From: JAFDZV01 sp964455525
Lineage (GTDB): Bacteria > Bacteroidota > Ignavibacteria > OLB7
Reading direction: 5' to 3'
NCBI GenBank assembly: GCA_964455525.1
Contig: CAYVWR010000001.1
Coordinates: 124,001 to 188,000 of the forward strand
DNA: 64,000 nucleotides
Shown in pieces: positions 54,741 to 63,706 of this stretch. The notes beneath the pieces are model-generated. The model was given only the letters and a program-made list of their open reading frames with translations. It was not told the DNA's origin and ran no database searches. Every line of letters begins with the position of its first letter. The first letter of the stretch is position 1. A program made the translations under genes and the position numbers.

Positions 54741-57215
54741 TTACCGGCGACCTTTCGTCCCCGGCTTCTTTCTTCCGGGTTGTGCATCAGAGGAATGCTT
54801 GGCGGCCGGGGCAACCTTCTTGCCCTTGCCCGCACCCTTGGCGGGCGTAGCAGCCTTCTTAGTTTTTTTGCCCGCGACCGCTCCCTTTTTTCTGGAGCTT
54901 CCGGCGGAAGCGGTTTTCCCCCGGCTTTTCTCCGCCCCTTTCTTTCCGGGCGCAGCACGCTTTACCTTCGGCGCAGCGCCAGCCTCCTCATCAGGAACCT
55001 GGGCATCCCCGATGCTGATGCCGCTGCTTCTGCGCTCGATTTTCTCATTCGGCTCTCCTCCCTCGGCCAGATACTCCCCTTCCTCGATCAGCTCCATATC
55101 GATCTTGGCCTCGATATCATCCACACGGATCACACGCACGTGAATGGTATCACCCATGCGATACACGTTTCTGGAGCTACGTCCCCGCAGCGCTCTGGCG
55201 CGTTCGTCGAAGACATAATAATCATCGCGGATGCTGCGCAGATGCACAAGCCCTTCGATCCCAAAACGCTTCAGCTCGGCGAAGATGCCAAAGCGCATCA
55301 CCCCTGAGATGGTAGCCTCGAAGACATCGCCGACATGATCCTTCAGAAATTCCACGCCAGCGATCTTGATCGACTCGCGCTCCGCCTCCACTGCCGCGCG
55401 CTCGCGCTCGGAGCAATGATCGGCGATACCACCAAGGTTCTGTGCGTACAGCGATCGCCGCGCATGGCTCATGCCACGGCTATATTCATGCAGCATCCGG
55501 TGCACGATCAGATCAGGATATCGCCGGATGGGAGAGGTGAAATGTGTGTAATAGGTAAAGGCGAGGCCGAAGTGGCCAACATTGAAATCCGAATAGACGG
55601 CCTTTGCCATCGAGCGCAGCGTCATCTCGGTCACCTGATCCTCGTTGTCGGTTCCCTTTGCCGCATCAATCAGGCGCTGGATATCTTTTGGCTGGATATT
55701 ATCCACCGCGATGCTATAACCAAGGTTCTTCACAAACGAGGCCAGATCGAGAAGTTTCTCCTTGGGGGGCACATCATGGATGCGGTAGATAAAGGGACTC
55801 TGTGTCCCCTTGCGCACCTTGCCGATATGCTCGGCCACAACCCGGTTGGCAAGAAGCATGCAATCCTCGATCAACCTGGTGGACTCGGTAGCACGCTTCT
55901 GCATCACCTCCACCGGATGGTTATCCTCATCGAGACGGAACCGGGTCTCCGCGCGATCGAAATCGACGCTCCCTTTCTTCCGACGTCCTGCACGAAGCAC
56001 ATGAGCGATCCGGTTGATCGCCAGCAGTTCGTGCGCAAAATCACCTTGTCCGGTTTCAAGCACCTCAAGCGCCTCATCGTAGGTAAAACGGCGCTTGGAG
56101 TTGATGATGCTTTTGGTGATCTCATAACGTTTGATGGCCCCACGCGGCGAAAGCCGGACGAAGACAGAGTATGCCAGACGGTCCTCATGCGGACGAAGCG
56201 AGCAAAGCTCGTTGGAGAGGCGTTCCGGGAGCATCGGGATCACACCGGTTACCAGATACACGGAGGTGCCACGACGATATGCCTCCAGATCGAGGGCGCT
56301 CCCTTCCGGCACATAATGCCCGACATCGGCGATATGAATGCCGAGCGTGACCTCTCCCCCCTCATGTTCCTCGATGGAAATAGCATCATCAAAGTCGCGA
56401 GCATCGGTCGGGTCGATCGTAATGATGGTGCTCTGGCGCAGGTCGCGGCGATCGCGCAGATCATCCTCGGTGAACTCGGCAGGTATCGCCGCCACTTGGT
56501 CCAGCACCTCCTGCGGGAAGATATGCGGCAGGTGATAGGCTGCGGCGATAGAGGCGATCTCGGCATTCATCTCCCCTGCACGCCCCAGAATCTGCGCCAC
56601 CGAGCCTTCCGGCTCCTGATAGGGATCGTTCCACTCGAAGAGATTGAGCACCACCTTATCCCCCGCCTTGGCCCCATTAAGATCCTTGCGACGGATGGTA
56701 AAGGTCCGATGCATACGCCGATCATCCGGCTCAAGATAAAACTGGCGTCCCTGCTGCACCGTGCCGACGACCGTCGAGTTGGCCCGTTGGATCACCCTGG
56801 TCACCTCGCCATGCGGGCGCTCGCCAGCACGGGGGGCCACGATCATCTTGGCCCGTACCAGATCGCCATGCAGGGCGGTCCAGAGGTTATAATGTTCGAT
56901 CTCGTACAGATTCTCCGGGTCATCGGCTGGAATCACCACCCATTCCCCCTTGCGATTCTCCAGGCGTCCCTCGACGGTGACATTGGGGGTTTTGCGCCCA
57001 TATCGCCGCCGCGACGTTTTGAAGATCAGCCCCTCTTCCTCCATCTGATCGAGGGCCTCGCGGACCATATCGTACGCCGGATCGGTTGCCCGTATCCCGA
57101 TTACCTTCGATATCTCATTTCTCTTCAGCACATCCGGGCTGGCACTGTCGAGCGTCTCGATGATCGCTGCGCGAACCGTCTCCAGTGTGAATTCTGGCTG
57201 TTGTCTGTTTTTCAT
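54741..57215 (-). CDS. rnr: Ribonuclease R
   Basis: An 824-residue 3'-5' exoribonuclease that degrades structured RNA. From ATG 57215: an N-terminal winged helix (residues about 8-75), cold-shock domains, the RNB catalytic domain with TIDPTDARDFDDAISIEE holding the metal-binding aspartates, HIADVGHYVPEGSALDLEAY and YTHFTSPIRRYPDLIVHRML, then an S1 domain (GDVFEATISGVMRFGIFAEL). The last 100 residues are Lys/Ala/Gly-rich and basic (GAEKSRGKTASAGSSRKKGA), like many RNase R tails that bind RNA. Length is normal. Confidence 0.97.
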   Translation of the reverse strand: MKNRQQPEFTLETVRAAIIETLDSASPDVLKRNEISKVIGIRATDPAYDMVREALDQMEEEGLIFKTSRRRYGRKTPNVTVEGRLENRKGEWVVIPADDPENLYEIEHYNLWTALHGDLVRAKMIVAPRAGERPHGEVTRVIQRANSTVVGTVQQGRQFYLEPDDRRMHRTFTIRRKDLNGAKAGDKVVLNLFEWNDPYQEPEGSVAQILGRAGEMNAEIASIAAAYHLPHIFPQEVLDQVAAIPAEFTEDDLRDRRDLRQSTIITIDPTDARDFDDAISIEEHEGGEVTLGIHIADVGHYVPEGSALDLEAYRRGTSVYLVTGVIPMLPERLSNELCSLRPHEDRLAYSVFVRLSPRGAIKRYEITKSIINSKRRFTYDEALEVLETGQGDFAHELLAINRIAHVLRAGRRKKGSVDFDRAETRFRLDEDNHPVEVMQKRATESTRLIEDCMLLANRVVAEHIGKVRKGTQSPFIYRIHDVPPKEKLLDLASFVKNLGYSIAVDNIQPKDIQRLIDAAKGTDNEDQVTEMTLRSMAKAVYSDFNVGHFGLAFTYYTHFTSPIRRYPDLIVHRMLHEYSRGMSHARRSLYAQNLGGIADHCSERERAAVEAERESIKIAGVEFLKDHVGDVFEATISGVMRFGIFAELKRFGIEGLVHLRSIRDDYYVFDERARALRGRSSRNVYRMGDTIHVRVIRVDDIEAKIDMELIEEGEYLAEGGEPNEKIERRSSGISIGDAQVPDEEAGAAPKVKRAAPGKKGAEKSRGKTASAGSSRKKGAVAGKKTKKAATPAKGAGKGKKVAPAAKHSSDAQPGRKKPGTKGRR

Positions 57216-57338
57216 GAAGTAGTTCTAATATGCCAGAGTAGCCGGGCATCCCCATCCGCTACACCAACGGTTGTGCCCCTTTCCCAGTTGCTGGAACAAA
57301 GCATGCGCCAGCCTGAAGCAGATGGGATGATATACAGA

Positions 57339-57665
57339 TCAGGGGTCAGGCGAAGGACGTGCTATATCATGAACCAGTTCCAGGACACGGCGGCTGGCGG
57401 TAAAACCATCGGGGAAACGTTCCATCCCCTCGCGACGCATCTCGGGGGCATGCACCGTGAGATAATGATGCAGGCTTGTACGATCGCGCAGATAATACTG
57501 TACGACAATGCTCCGCTCTGCCTGGGGCGCCTCCATATCTCTCAGCCATCTGGCGCCGAGAAACCCATCGAGGCGCACCATCTGCCCGATGTGATCGTGC
57601 AGCCACCGTTCATATTCATCGGCGATGGACTCACGTACGGAAAGATTGACTTCGTAGACGATCAT
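57339..57665 (-). CDS. DUF4286 family protein
   Basis: A 108-residue soluble protein. ATG 57665 (MIVYEVNLSVRESIADEYER) is the family's normal start; a frame back to TTG 57818 overlaps the upstream terminator. Next come WLHDHIGQMVRLDGFLGARW and SIVVQYYLRDRTSLHHYLTV, matching DUF4286, a ferredoxin-like fold common in Bacteroidota. Function unknown. Confidence 0.85.
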   Translation of the reverse strand: MIVYEVNLSVRESIADEYERWLHDHIGQMVRLDGFLGARWLRDMEAPQAERSIVVQYYLRDRTSLHHYLTVHAPEMRREGMERFPDGFTASRRVLELVHDIARPSPDP

Positions 57666-57762
57666 CTCAGGGTTCTCTCGGGATGATGGAAAGCAGGAAC
57701 GTTCGATGCGGAGGCCGGGCACCATCGCCAGAGAGGGTGGTGCAGCGAAGGAGCTACAGATA

Positions 57763-57804
57763 CGGATGTTTATGCCGACGAGGGCTCCTCGGCATAAACA
57801 TCCG
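57763..57804 (-). terminator. Long perfect hairpin after the GAF/GGDEF gene
   Basis: CGGATGTTTATGCCGA (57763-57778) pairs with TCGGCATAAACATCCG (57789-57804), 16 perfect base pairs, 45 bases past the stop at 57848. Confidence 0.75.
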
Positions 57805-57847
57805 GCGAATCCCCGCAACCGGTGTCGGCACCAGAGGAGACATGGCC

Positions 57848-60142
57848 CTAGTAGAGTATCACGGCATTGCCATCGCCACCACGCGCCTTATCAAGCGCCT
57901 GGCAGGCGCCATCGATCAGAGCATCGCGAGCGCCGAGATCGGAAAGCTCGGCGATGCCAACGGATATCGTCACGGCGGATTTCCGCTGCCCGAGCGCAAG
58001 GATACGGCTGGCAACCTCCTTCCGCAGTTTTTCCGCCCATAGATAGGCATCCTGATCGCTCCGCTTGACGAGGACGGCACCGAAGACCATCGAGCCATAC
58101 CGTCCAACGATATCATACGGGCGAAGCGCTCCCTGGATCACCGCGCCCACGCTGGCGGCGATGATCTCCTCCAGTTCGGGCGACTTCTCCGCACGAAGCG
58201 AGGCAGGCATATCGATCGAGATAAGGGCAAACGAAAGTTTCTCCCGGAAATCGCGGGCACGAGCGATCTCGCGATCGAGAACGCCCATCAGAAACTCGGT
58301 ATTATAAAGCCCTGTCACCTCATCGAGCATCACCTGCGCCTCGATGGCACGATTGGTATTGAACACCTCGATGGCCATGGCAGCATAATGGGCCAGATCG
58401 CGAATCAGATCTATATCGCGCGGGATATAGGCCGCCGCCGCCGCATGTTCGATCACAAGCGTACCATAACACTTGGTAGTAGCAACAAGGGGAATTGCAA
58501 GGAAGGTGCCGCCCGGCTCCAAAGGCTCGCCACTGGCAAAACGCATCTCGTTGCCGATCTGCTCCAGAAGCACCTCTTCGGCAAATCGTGTCGAGCGTCC
58601 AACAAGGCTGCCGCGCATATCCGGCTGCACGCGTTTCAGCGCGGAGGCCAGCGCCGCATCGCCCACACACGATGTCACCCGCCAATCCCGCTGCTCCTCA
58701 TCGAAGAGAACAACGGCAACATAGAGGGTATCGAACAGCTCGGCGATCTGCGTAGCAAGCATATCGGCGGTGCGAACCGGATTTGGGGCATTGCCGCTGA
58801 ACACATGGCTCATCTTCTCGAACGCATCGAGCGTCCGGGCGATCAGATGCAGATCGTACTTCTCGGTATAACTTCTGATAAGCCCCGAGATCAGCCGTGT
58901 ATACTCGGCGAGGGTGGCAACCGACACTTCATCGAAGCCATCCTCCTGGGTGGAATCCGCAGCAAGCACGCCAACCACCTCACGACGGAAGAAGACCGGC
59001 ACGCCAACAAACGAGCGGGTATCGGCCGGGCCTGCATAGTAGGCGATCAGCTCGCGCTCGGCAACGGGACTGATATCGGTAATCACCTCAGGAACGCCGC
59101 TTCTGGCGATCTGGCTGACAACATCAACGGCAAGCGGCAGGCGATCGCCCAGCCGGATATCATATGCTCCGGTGGTCACCCCGGCCTCCGGGATCAGGTG
59201 TCCCTTTTCCAGATTGACCCAGAAGAAGACGATGGAACGGGCCTGAATGCTCCTGGCGATGGCCGTAAGCACCTGGCCGACCAGGCGGACAAACTCGCTT
59301 CTCGGCTCCCCTCCCCGCGCATCATCATCACCATCGGAAATCAGATCCTCAAGGATAAGCTGCGCCTGTTTTCTGGATACCACCGAATCGGCACGTGTCT
59401 CATCAAACGGGACCGGAATCGAATCGATCATCGGCTTCACAGAGCCGCTCATCTCCGGCGCCGCCGCTGTTTCGGCTGCCCTGGCGGCCTCCCGTTTCTC
59501 CTTTTTTTTCTCCGAGCGCGTCGGAGCAGGGGGATCAAACGTTGCCGCGCTGCGCGCATTCTTTTGAGAAGAAGAACGGGAAGCCTCTGGCTTGGGCGGG
59601 CTAACCACCCGGAACGACTCGCTTCCGGCCGGCGCCATCACCAGCTCGTCGTCCTCCGGCTCATCGCGCAGCTCATACGGACGTGGCAGACGATCGGCTG
59701 GCGCCGACGGCATCGCCACAGCGGCAGGCTCGCGTTGCGCGAGCACCTGGGCATCGCTGATAGGCTTTGCCCGAAGAGTCTCCTGAAGCTCGGCGATCGG
59801 ATCAGGCCCGGGATTGGGATCTGCATCGGACCCACCAAAGGTCTGCTGAAAATCATCGAACAGAATCCGCCTGGTGCTGGTCGAATCGGTTGTCACACGT
59901 GTCTTGAACGCAGGGGGGGGAAGCGTGGTACGACGCGTTCTCAACTGGATCTGATCGTTGATGCGCTGGCGGATGGTCACATACAGCGCAACCAGGCCAA
60001 GCACGGCAATCGAGCCGCCGATCAGCTTGATGATCGGATCCTCAAGAAATAGTACGATGGCGACGCCAAGCAGAGTGATGACGATCGCCACAGCATCCTG
60101 CGGTTTGATCGCTTCGCGGTATTGCGTCGAGTTGAGTGCCAT
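57848..60142 (-). CDS. Membrane GAF-domain protein with degenerate GGDEF domain
   Basis: A 764-residue protein. ATG 60142 follows AAAGG. Two membrane helices (VAIVITLLGVAIVLFLEDPI and LIGGSIAVLGLVALYVTI) lead to a Pro/Ala/Lys-rich linker to about residue 260. Then come two GAF domains (about 285-430, with SFVGVPVFFRREVVGVLAAD; about 450-610, with TFLAIPLVATTKCYGTLVIE). The C-terminal 160 residues keep the diguanylate-cyclase fold (LDEVTGLYNTEFLMGVLDRE, SVGIAELSD), but the active site GGDEF is replaced by YGSMVFG, so it should not make c-di-GMP. It may be a c-di-GMP or GTP sensor, or regulate by binding partners. Confidence 0.88.
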   Translation of the reverse strand: MALNSTQYREAIKPQDAVAIVITLLGVAIVLFLEDPIIKLIGGSIAVLGLVALYVTIRQRINDQIQLRTRRTTLPPPAFKTRVTTDSTSTRRILFDDFQQTFGGSDADPNPGPDPIAELQETLRAKPISDAQVLAQREPAAVAMPSAPADRLPRPYELRDEPEDDELVMAPAGSESFRVVSPPKPEASRSSSQKNARSAATFDPPAPTRSEKKKEKREAARAAETAAAPEMSGSVKPMIDSIPVPFDETRADSVVSRKQAQLILEDLISDGDDDARGGEPRSEFVRLVGQVLTAIARSIQARSIVFFWVNLEKGHLIPEAGVTTGAYDIRLGDRLPLAVDVVSQIARSGVPEVITDISPVAERELIAYYAGPADTRSFVGVPVFFRREVVGVLAADSTQEDGFDEVSVATLAEYTRLISGLIRSYTEKYDLHLIARTLDAFEKMSHVFSGNAPNPVRTADMLATQIAELFDTLYVAVVLFDEEQRDWRVTSCVGDAALASALKRVQPDMRGSLVGRSTRFAEEVLLEQIGNEMRFASGEPLEPGGTFLAIPLVATTKCYGTLVIEHAAAAAYIPRDIDLIRDLAHYAAMAIEVFNTNRAIEAQVMLDEVTGLYNTEFLMGVLDREIARARDFREKLSFALISIDMPASLRAEKSPELEEIIAASVGAVIQGALRPYDIVGRYGSMVFGAVLVKRSDQDAYLWAEKLRKEVASRILALGQRKSAVTISVGIAELSDLGARDALIDGACQALDKARGGDGNAVILY

Positions 60143-60223
60143 GGATTGGACCTTTAGTGCTCCATCGATAATTCATATCGGGGGGTGCATGCAAGGCTCC
60201 CCCCACTCCCCATCCTATGCTCG

Positions 60224-61363
60224 TTACTCTGCGGCGGGCTTGTAGCCGAGCAGTTCAACCGTTGTCTTCGTCGACTTTCCCTGCCCCAGCGTTGTTGTCT
60301 TGCCAGCGCCGGGACCGGACTTTGCCGATCCTGTCAGTTTCAATCGAATGTCGATCGTTGTCGTCTTCCGCACAGGAAATCCGGTCAGAAGGTTCAGCAG
60401 GACATCACCGCTGCCGGTGGCGGACGCCTCGTCGATCGTGGCGGTTCCCGACTCATCCTCCAGCTTCTTCTGGGGGAAGGTGGTCATCAGCTCCACCTTG
60501 ATCCGGCCAAGCGGCTGATCGTTCACCGTCTTGATCTCCACCACCTTGTAGGTAACCTTTGCACGGGAGGGAACAGAGGCGATCGGCATCACCAGCGGGA
60601 CGGAGTCGCGACGGCTCCATTCGGTTCCCACACGCACCGCGCTATCCGGGATGCTCTGAAGGAAAAGCTGCTGCACAATGGCCTGAAAGACGCTCAAGCG
60701 GATGCCATGGCGAATACGCTCCACTGCCTGCGGCGGGACGCTATCGCGAAGCTTGCCGAGCATCGCATTGACGATCGGCTCCAGGTTCGAGATCTCCCGC
60801 ACCTCGCCAACCTTCGAGAGGGTCATGTTCACGCGCTGGCCGATCAGCACCTTGGCCTGCACCGCCTCGGCGATCGAAGAATCGACAGCGCTGCGTGTAT
60901 CATAGCGGATCGTCCTGGCCACCGTATCGACCACACCAGGGGGAAAGGACTTGACCGCACGGATGCTATCATAGCGCATCTCGACCGTAAACGAACCATC
61001 GCTATTAACGCCGGTGATACGCTGGGTAAAGTTATAGACCGCCTCTTCCGTGGCCTTCAGCCCTTCAAATTCCGTCACGCCCGACTGCGCAACACGATAG
61101 CTGTAAAGCTCCCCCACTTTCGGATTCACATGAAAGGTATAGCTCACCTCGGGATCGGCAGGCCGGGCTTCACTGAAGCTGGAGGCAACCTCGGTGGCAA
61201 CCGCCGAACCGGTATCACCGACCGCTGCGGCAGCGCTGGAATCGCCTGGTTTGCCGGGCGTGGACTCGCTGTTGCAACCGCTCAAGATCAGCACCATTGC
61301 GGCACATGCTACAACAGTGGAGATGAGACGCGGCGACCGCGCGGTGAGGAATATGCTAACCAT
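60224..61363 (-). CDS. DUF6263-like lipoprotein
   Basis: A 379-residue lipoprotein; ATG 61363 gives a signal with lipobox LSGC (Cys30), and an earlier start at 61447 lacks one. After a Ser/Ala linker comes a beta-rich domain (SYTFHVNPKVGELYSYRVAQ, QRITGVNSDGSFTVEMRYDS, MTLSKVGEVREISNLEPIVN) typical of DUF6263. The next gene upstream has a related layout, suggesting duplication. It is probably anchored in the envelope; function unknown. Confidence 0.75.
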   Translation of the reverse strand: MVSIFLTARSPRLISTVVACAAMVLILSGCNSESTPGKPGDSSAAAAVGDTGSAVATEVASSFSEARPADPEVSYTFHVNPKVGELYSYRVAQSGVTEFEGLKATEEAVYNFTQRITGVNSDGSFTVEMRYDSIRAVKSFPPGVVDTVARTIRYDTRSAVDSSIAEAVQAKVLIGQRVNMTLSKVGEVREISNLEPIVNAMLGKLRDSVPPQAVERIRHGIRLSVFQAIVQQLFLQSIPDSAVRVGTEWSRRDSVPLVMPIASVPSRAKVTYKVVEIKTVNDQPLGRIKVELMTTFPQKKLEDESGTATIDEASATGSGDVLLNLLTGFPVRKTTTIDIRLKLTGSAKSGPGAGKTTTLGQGKSTKTTVELLGYKPAAE

Positions 61364-61525
61364 TATCAATTGATTGAACAAAGCGGAATGAAGGAAGCCC
61401 CCGTTGCAGAACGAGCACCCCGTGCAAAAGAACCGAATAAGCTGCAAATCTAGTCATAGTTCCACCAACACCACCAACTATGCACAAGAAGTTGCGTTGC
61501 AACCGTTCCCTCTGCTATCAACAAT

Positions 61526-61568
61526 AATGCCCGTTCAGCCCTGCGGTATCGCGGATTGAACGGGCATT
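61526..61568 (-). terminator. Hairpin after the second DUF6263-like gene
   Basis: AATGCCCGTTCA (61526-61537) pairs perfectly with TGAACGGGCATT (61557-61568), 20 bases after the stop at 61590; ATTGTTG follows on the minus strand. Confidence 0.75.
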
Positions 61569-61589
61569 CATACAACCAGGCCCACGCCG

Positions 61590-62573
61590 TTACTTGCTCG
61601 CGAACGGAACCATCCCCATCAGTTCGACATAGACCTCATGCCTGATACGGCTGGTAACCGGCACACCGGCACGATCGCTGGTGACCGTTCCGGTCACATT
61701 CATCCAGCCATTGCGAACCACGCCATCCTCCTCCAGTGTCAGCTCGCCGGCGATCCTTGCCTCCGCCGACTTCACCTCAAGCGGATCGGAGTAGGCGCCG
61801 ATCGTCATCTTCTTCAGGATCGGGTCGGAAACCCTCCCCTCGAAGCGCAGCACCGGCTCGCCTGCCGGAGACTTCGTTACATGCGAGGTCCCCGTTCCAC
61901 GAAACGCCAGACGGTCCAGGGCAACAACAAGCGGGCTGGGAGCCGACCGATCGTAGCCTACACTGCGGCCAAGCGGCAGCATGCGCCACGGAAAGAAGAC
62001 CGTGGAGAGATAATCCTTGGTAGTGATCTCCGCGATACGAACGCGGGTAAAATCATCAACACCGGGGTTTTCGGCCTGCCTCATCACGTTCTCCAGATCC
62101 TCGCTCTTGATATCCAGTATCTCACCATAGGGGGAGACATTGGCGGTAATAAGGCGATTGACGATCGACGACGGCCCGAGCACCTCGCGATGGCGGGCAT
62201 TTTTCCAATCCCCTTCCACGAACTGCTGCGTATTAAAGGTGACATGTTCCTCGATGCCGCGAACATCAAGCGTCATCGAGTCGATATTCGCCTCCACGGT
62301 GATCGGTCCGCCCGTATTGGCAAGGATCTGGCGCTGCGTGACGAAATACGTCACCACACGTACGCTTGAATCGGCTATGGTGCCGCCGATCTCATGAACA
62401 GCATTGACGCGCTCGGTATACTTATACCCGAACACATAGTTGGAACGGAGCGGAGGGCCAAAGCGAAACTCGTTCTCCTGTGCGATAGAAGTAGCTGTTG
62501 CGGCAACAGCGATCACAGTTGCCACAATGCCACACCGCAGTATGCCACGTATGGCTCGTTTCATAGACATCAT
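61590..62573 (-). CDS. Exported DUF6263-like protein
   Basis: A 327-residue protein. The ATG group at 62573-62564 after AGAAG gives a signal peptide (GILRCGIVATVIAVAATATS, cleavage near SIAQE). The mature part (NYVFGYKYTERVNAVHEIGG, VTYFVTQRQILANTGG, ANVSPYGEILDIKSEDLENV) resembles the lipoprotein encoded downstream in layout, with strand-rich halves. An earlier start at 62684 is rejected because it lacks a signal. Role unknown, probably periplasmic. Confidence 0.7.
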   Translation of the reverse strand: MMSMKRAIRGILRCGIVATVIAVAATATSIAQENEFRFGPPLRSNYVFGYKYTERVNAVHEIGGTIADSSVRVVTYFVTQRQILANTGGPITVEANIDSMTLDVRGIEEHVTFNTQQFVEGDWKNARHREVLGPSSIVNRLITANVSPYGEILDIKSEDLENVMRQAENPGVDDFTRVRIAEITTKDYLSTVFFPWRMLPLGRSVGYDRSAPSPLVVALDRLAFRGTGTSHVTKSPAGEPVLRFEGRVSDPILKKMTIGAYSDPLEVKSAEARIAGELTLEEDGVVRNGWMNVTGTVTSDRAGVPVTSRIRHEVYVELMGMVPFASK

Positions 62574-62692
62574 ATCTTCTAGGTTCCTTGAATCGTCAGG
62601 CAGGATAGATAAAGATCTGCTTCGGGGGAGCCGCTCCGGCGGGCTGCCCGACCAGAGCGGTGCATCCAGGAAGCTCTTCGGCACCGGTTGGC

Positions 62693-63115
62693 TTATGCGT
62701 TGCCCACCAGTTCCCGCTCGGCAAAGAAGAAGGCGATCTCCTGGCGGCCATTCTCCACCGAATCGGAGCCATGCACGGCATTCTCCCCCTTGCTGGAGGC
62801 AAAGCGCTTGCGCACCGTCCCCTCTTCGGCTTCGGCCGGGTCGGTAGCGCCGATCAGCGTGCGGTAATCGGCAACGGCATTCTCCTTCTGAAGCGCTATG
62901 GCGACCACCGGGCCGCTCGACATGAACTCGACAAGGCTCGCGAAGAACGGACGCTCGCGATGCACTTCATAGAAGCGCTCGCCATCCTGCTGCGAAAGCT
63001 GAAGCATCTTAAGCCCGAGAATAGAAAATCCGGCGCCGGTAAGCATGGCGATGATGTCGCCGATAACGTTCTTGCGGACGGCGTCCGGCTTGATGATGCA
63101 GAGTGTACGTTCCAC
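62693..63115 (-). CDS. ndk: Nucleoside diphosphate kinase
   Basis: A 140-residue housekeeping enzyme that moves phosphate from ATP to other NDPs. GTG 63115 starts MERTLCIIKPDAVRKNVIGD. The signature NAVHGSDS carries the phospho-histidine, and ERPFFASLVEFMSSGPVVAI is typical. Length is normal. No clear ribosome site is seen. Confidence 0.97.
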   Translation of the reverse strand: MERTLCIIKPDAVRKNVIGDIIAMLTGAGFSILGLKMLQLSQQDGERFYEVHRERPFFASLVEFMSSGPVVAIALQKENAVADYRTLIGATDPAEAEEGTVRKRFASSKGENAVHGSDSVENGRQEIAFFFAERELVGNA

Positions 63116-63203
63116 GATTGATAAGATTTTAGTCGGTTGTCAGTAATTCAGCGGCACAAGGGCTGGCATTGCTGGATGCAAATACGACCGCCCGGCATCC
63201 GCA

Positions 63204-63572
63204 TCATTTCTCGGTTTCCCATCCCCGTTCGGTCCATCCTCGCCATCCTTCGGCCATGGATTTCACATTTGTGTATCCCATGGCGCCAAGGGCATCTGCG
63301 GCAAGGGCGGAGCGAAATCCGCCGCCACAGTACAGGACGATCTCACGATCGGGATCGGGAACTGCCTTTTCGATATCACGCTCGATGACGCCTTTGCCGA
63401 TATGGATGGCACCTTTGATATGGCCATTGTTCCACTCGCTCTCCTCGCGTACATCCACCAGCAGGAAATCCTCCCCCCGCTCCTGCATCGCATGGGTCTG
63501 CTCGGGCGTGATCTCCCGGATACGGGTCATGGCATCATTGACCAGGCGTAGAAAATGTTTGGAATGGATCAT
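63204..63572 (-). CDS. Rhodanese-domain protein
   Basis: A 122-residue single-domain sulfurtransferase. ATG 63572 begins MIHSKHFLRLVNDAMTRIRE; an earlier frame to 63692 is rejected because it adds non-conserved sequence. DFLLVDVREESEWNNGHIKG, AIHIGKGVIE and the active-site loop VLYCGGGFRSA (Cys82) are intact. It may transfer sulfane sulfur; the partner is unknown. Confidence 0.88.
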   Translation of the reverse strand: MIHSKHFLRLVNDAMTRIREITPEQTHAMQERGEDFLLVDVREESEWNNGHIKGAIHIGKGVIERDIEKAVPDPDREIVLYCGGGFRSALAADALGAMGYTNVKSMAEGWRGWTERGWETEK

Positions 63573-63706
63573 GGGTAGACAAGAGCTGGTATGTACATCC
63601 GACGGCGGCGATGCATGAGGATGCACCGCCGCAGCCGATTGATAACACGCGAGATCGAATATTGTTAGCGGAGATGCCATCGGTGGTGGCAACCGCGCTA
63701 TACGGA

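Noticed and set aside
55335..57686. Plus-strand 783-codon open frame
   Set aside because: It lies antisense to RNase R, whose minus-strand motifs are unambiguous.
58388..60052. Plus-strand 554-codon frame
   Set aside because: It is antisense to the GAF/GGDEF gene and lacks any recognisable motif.
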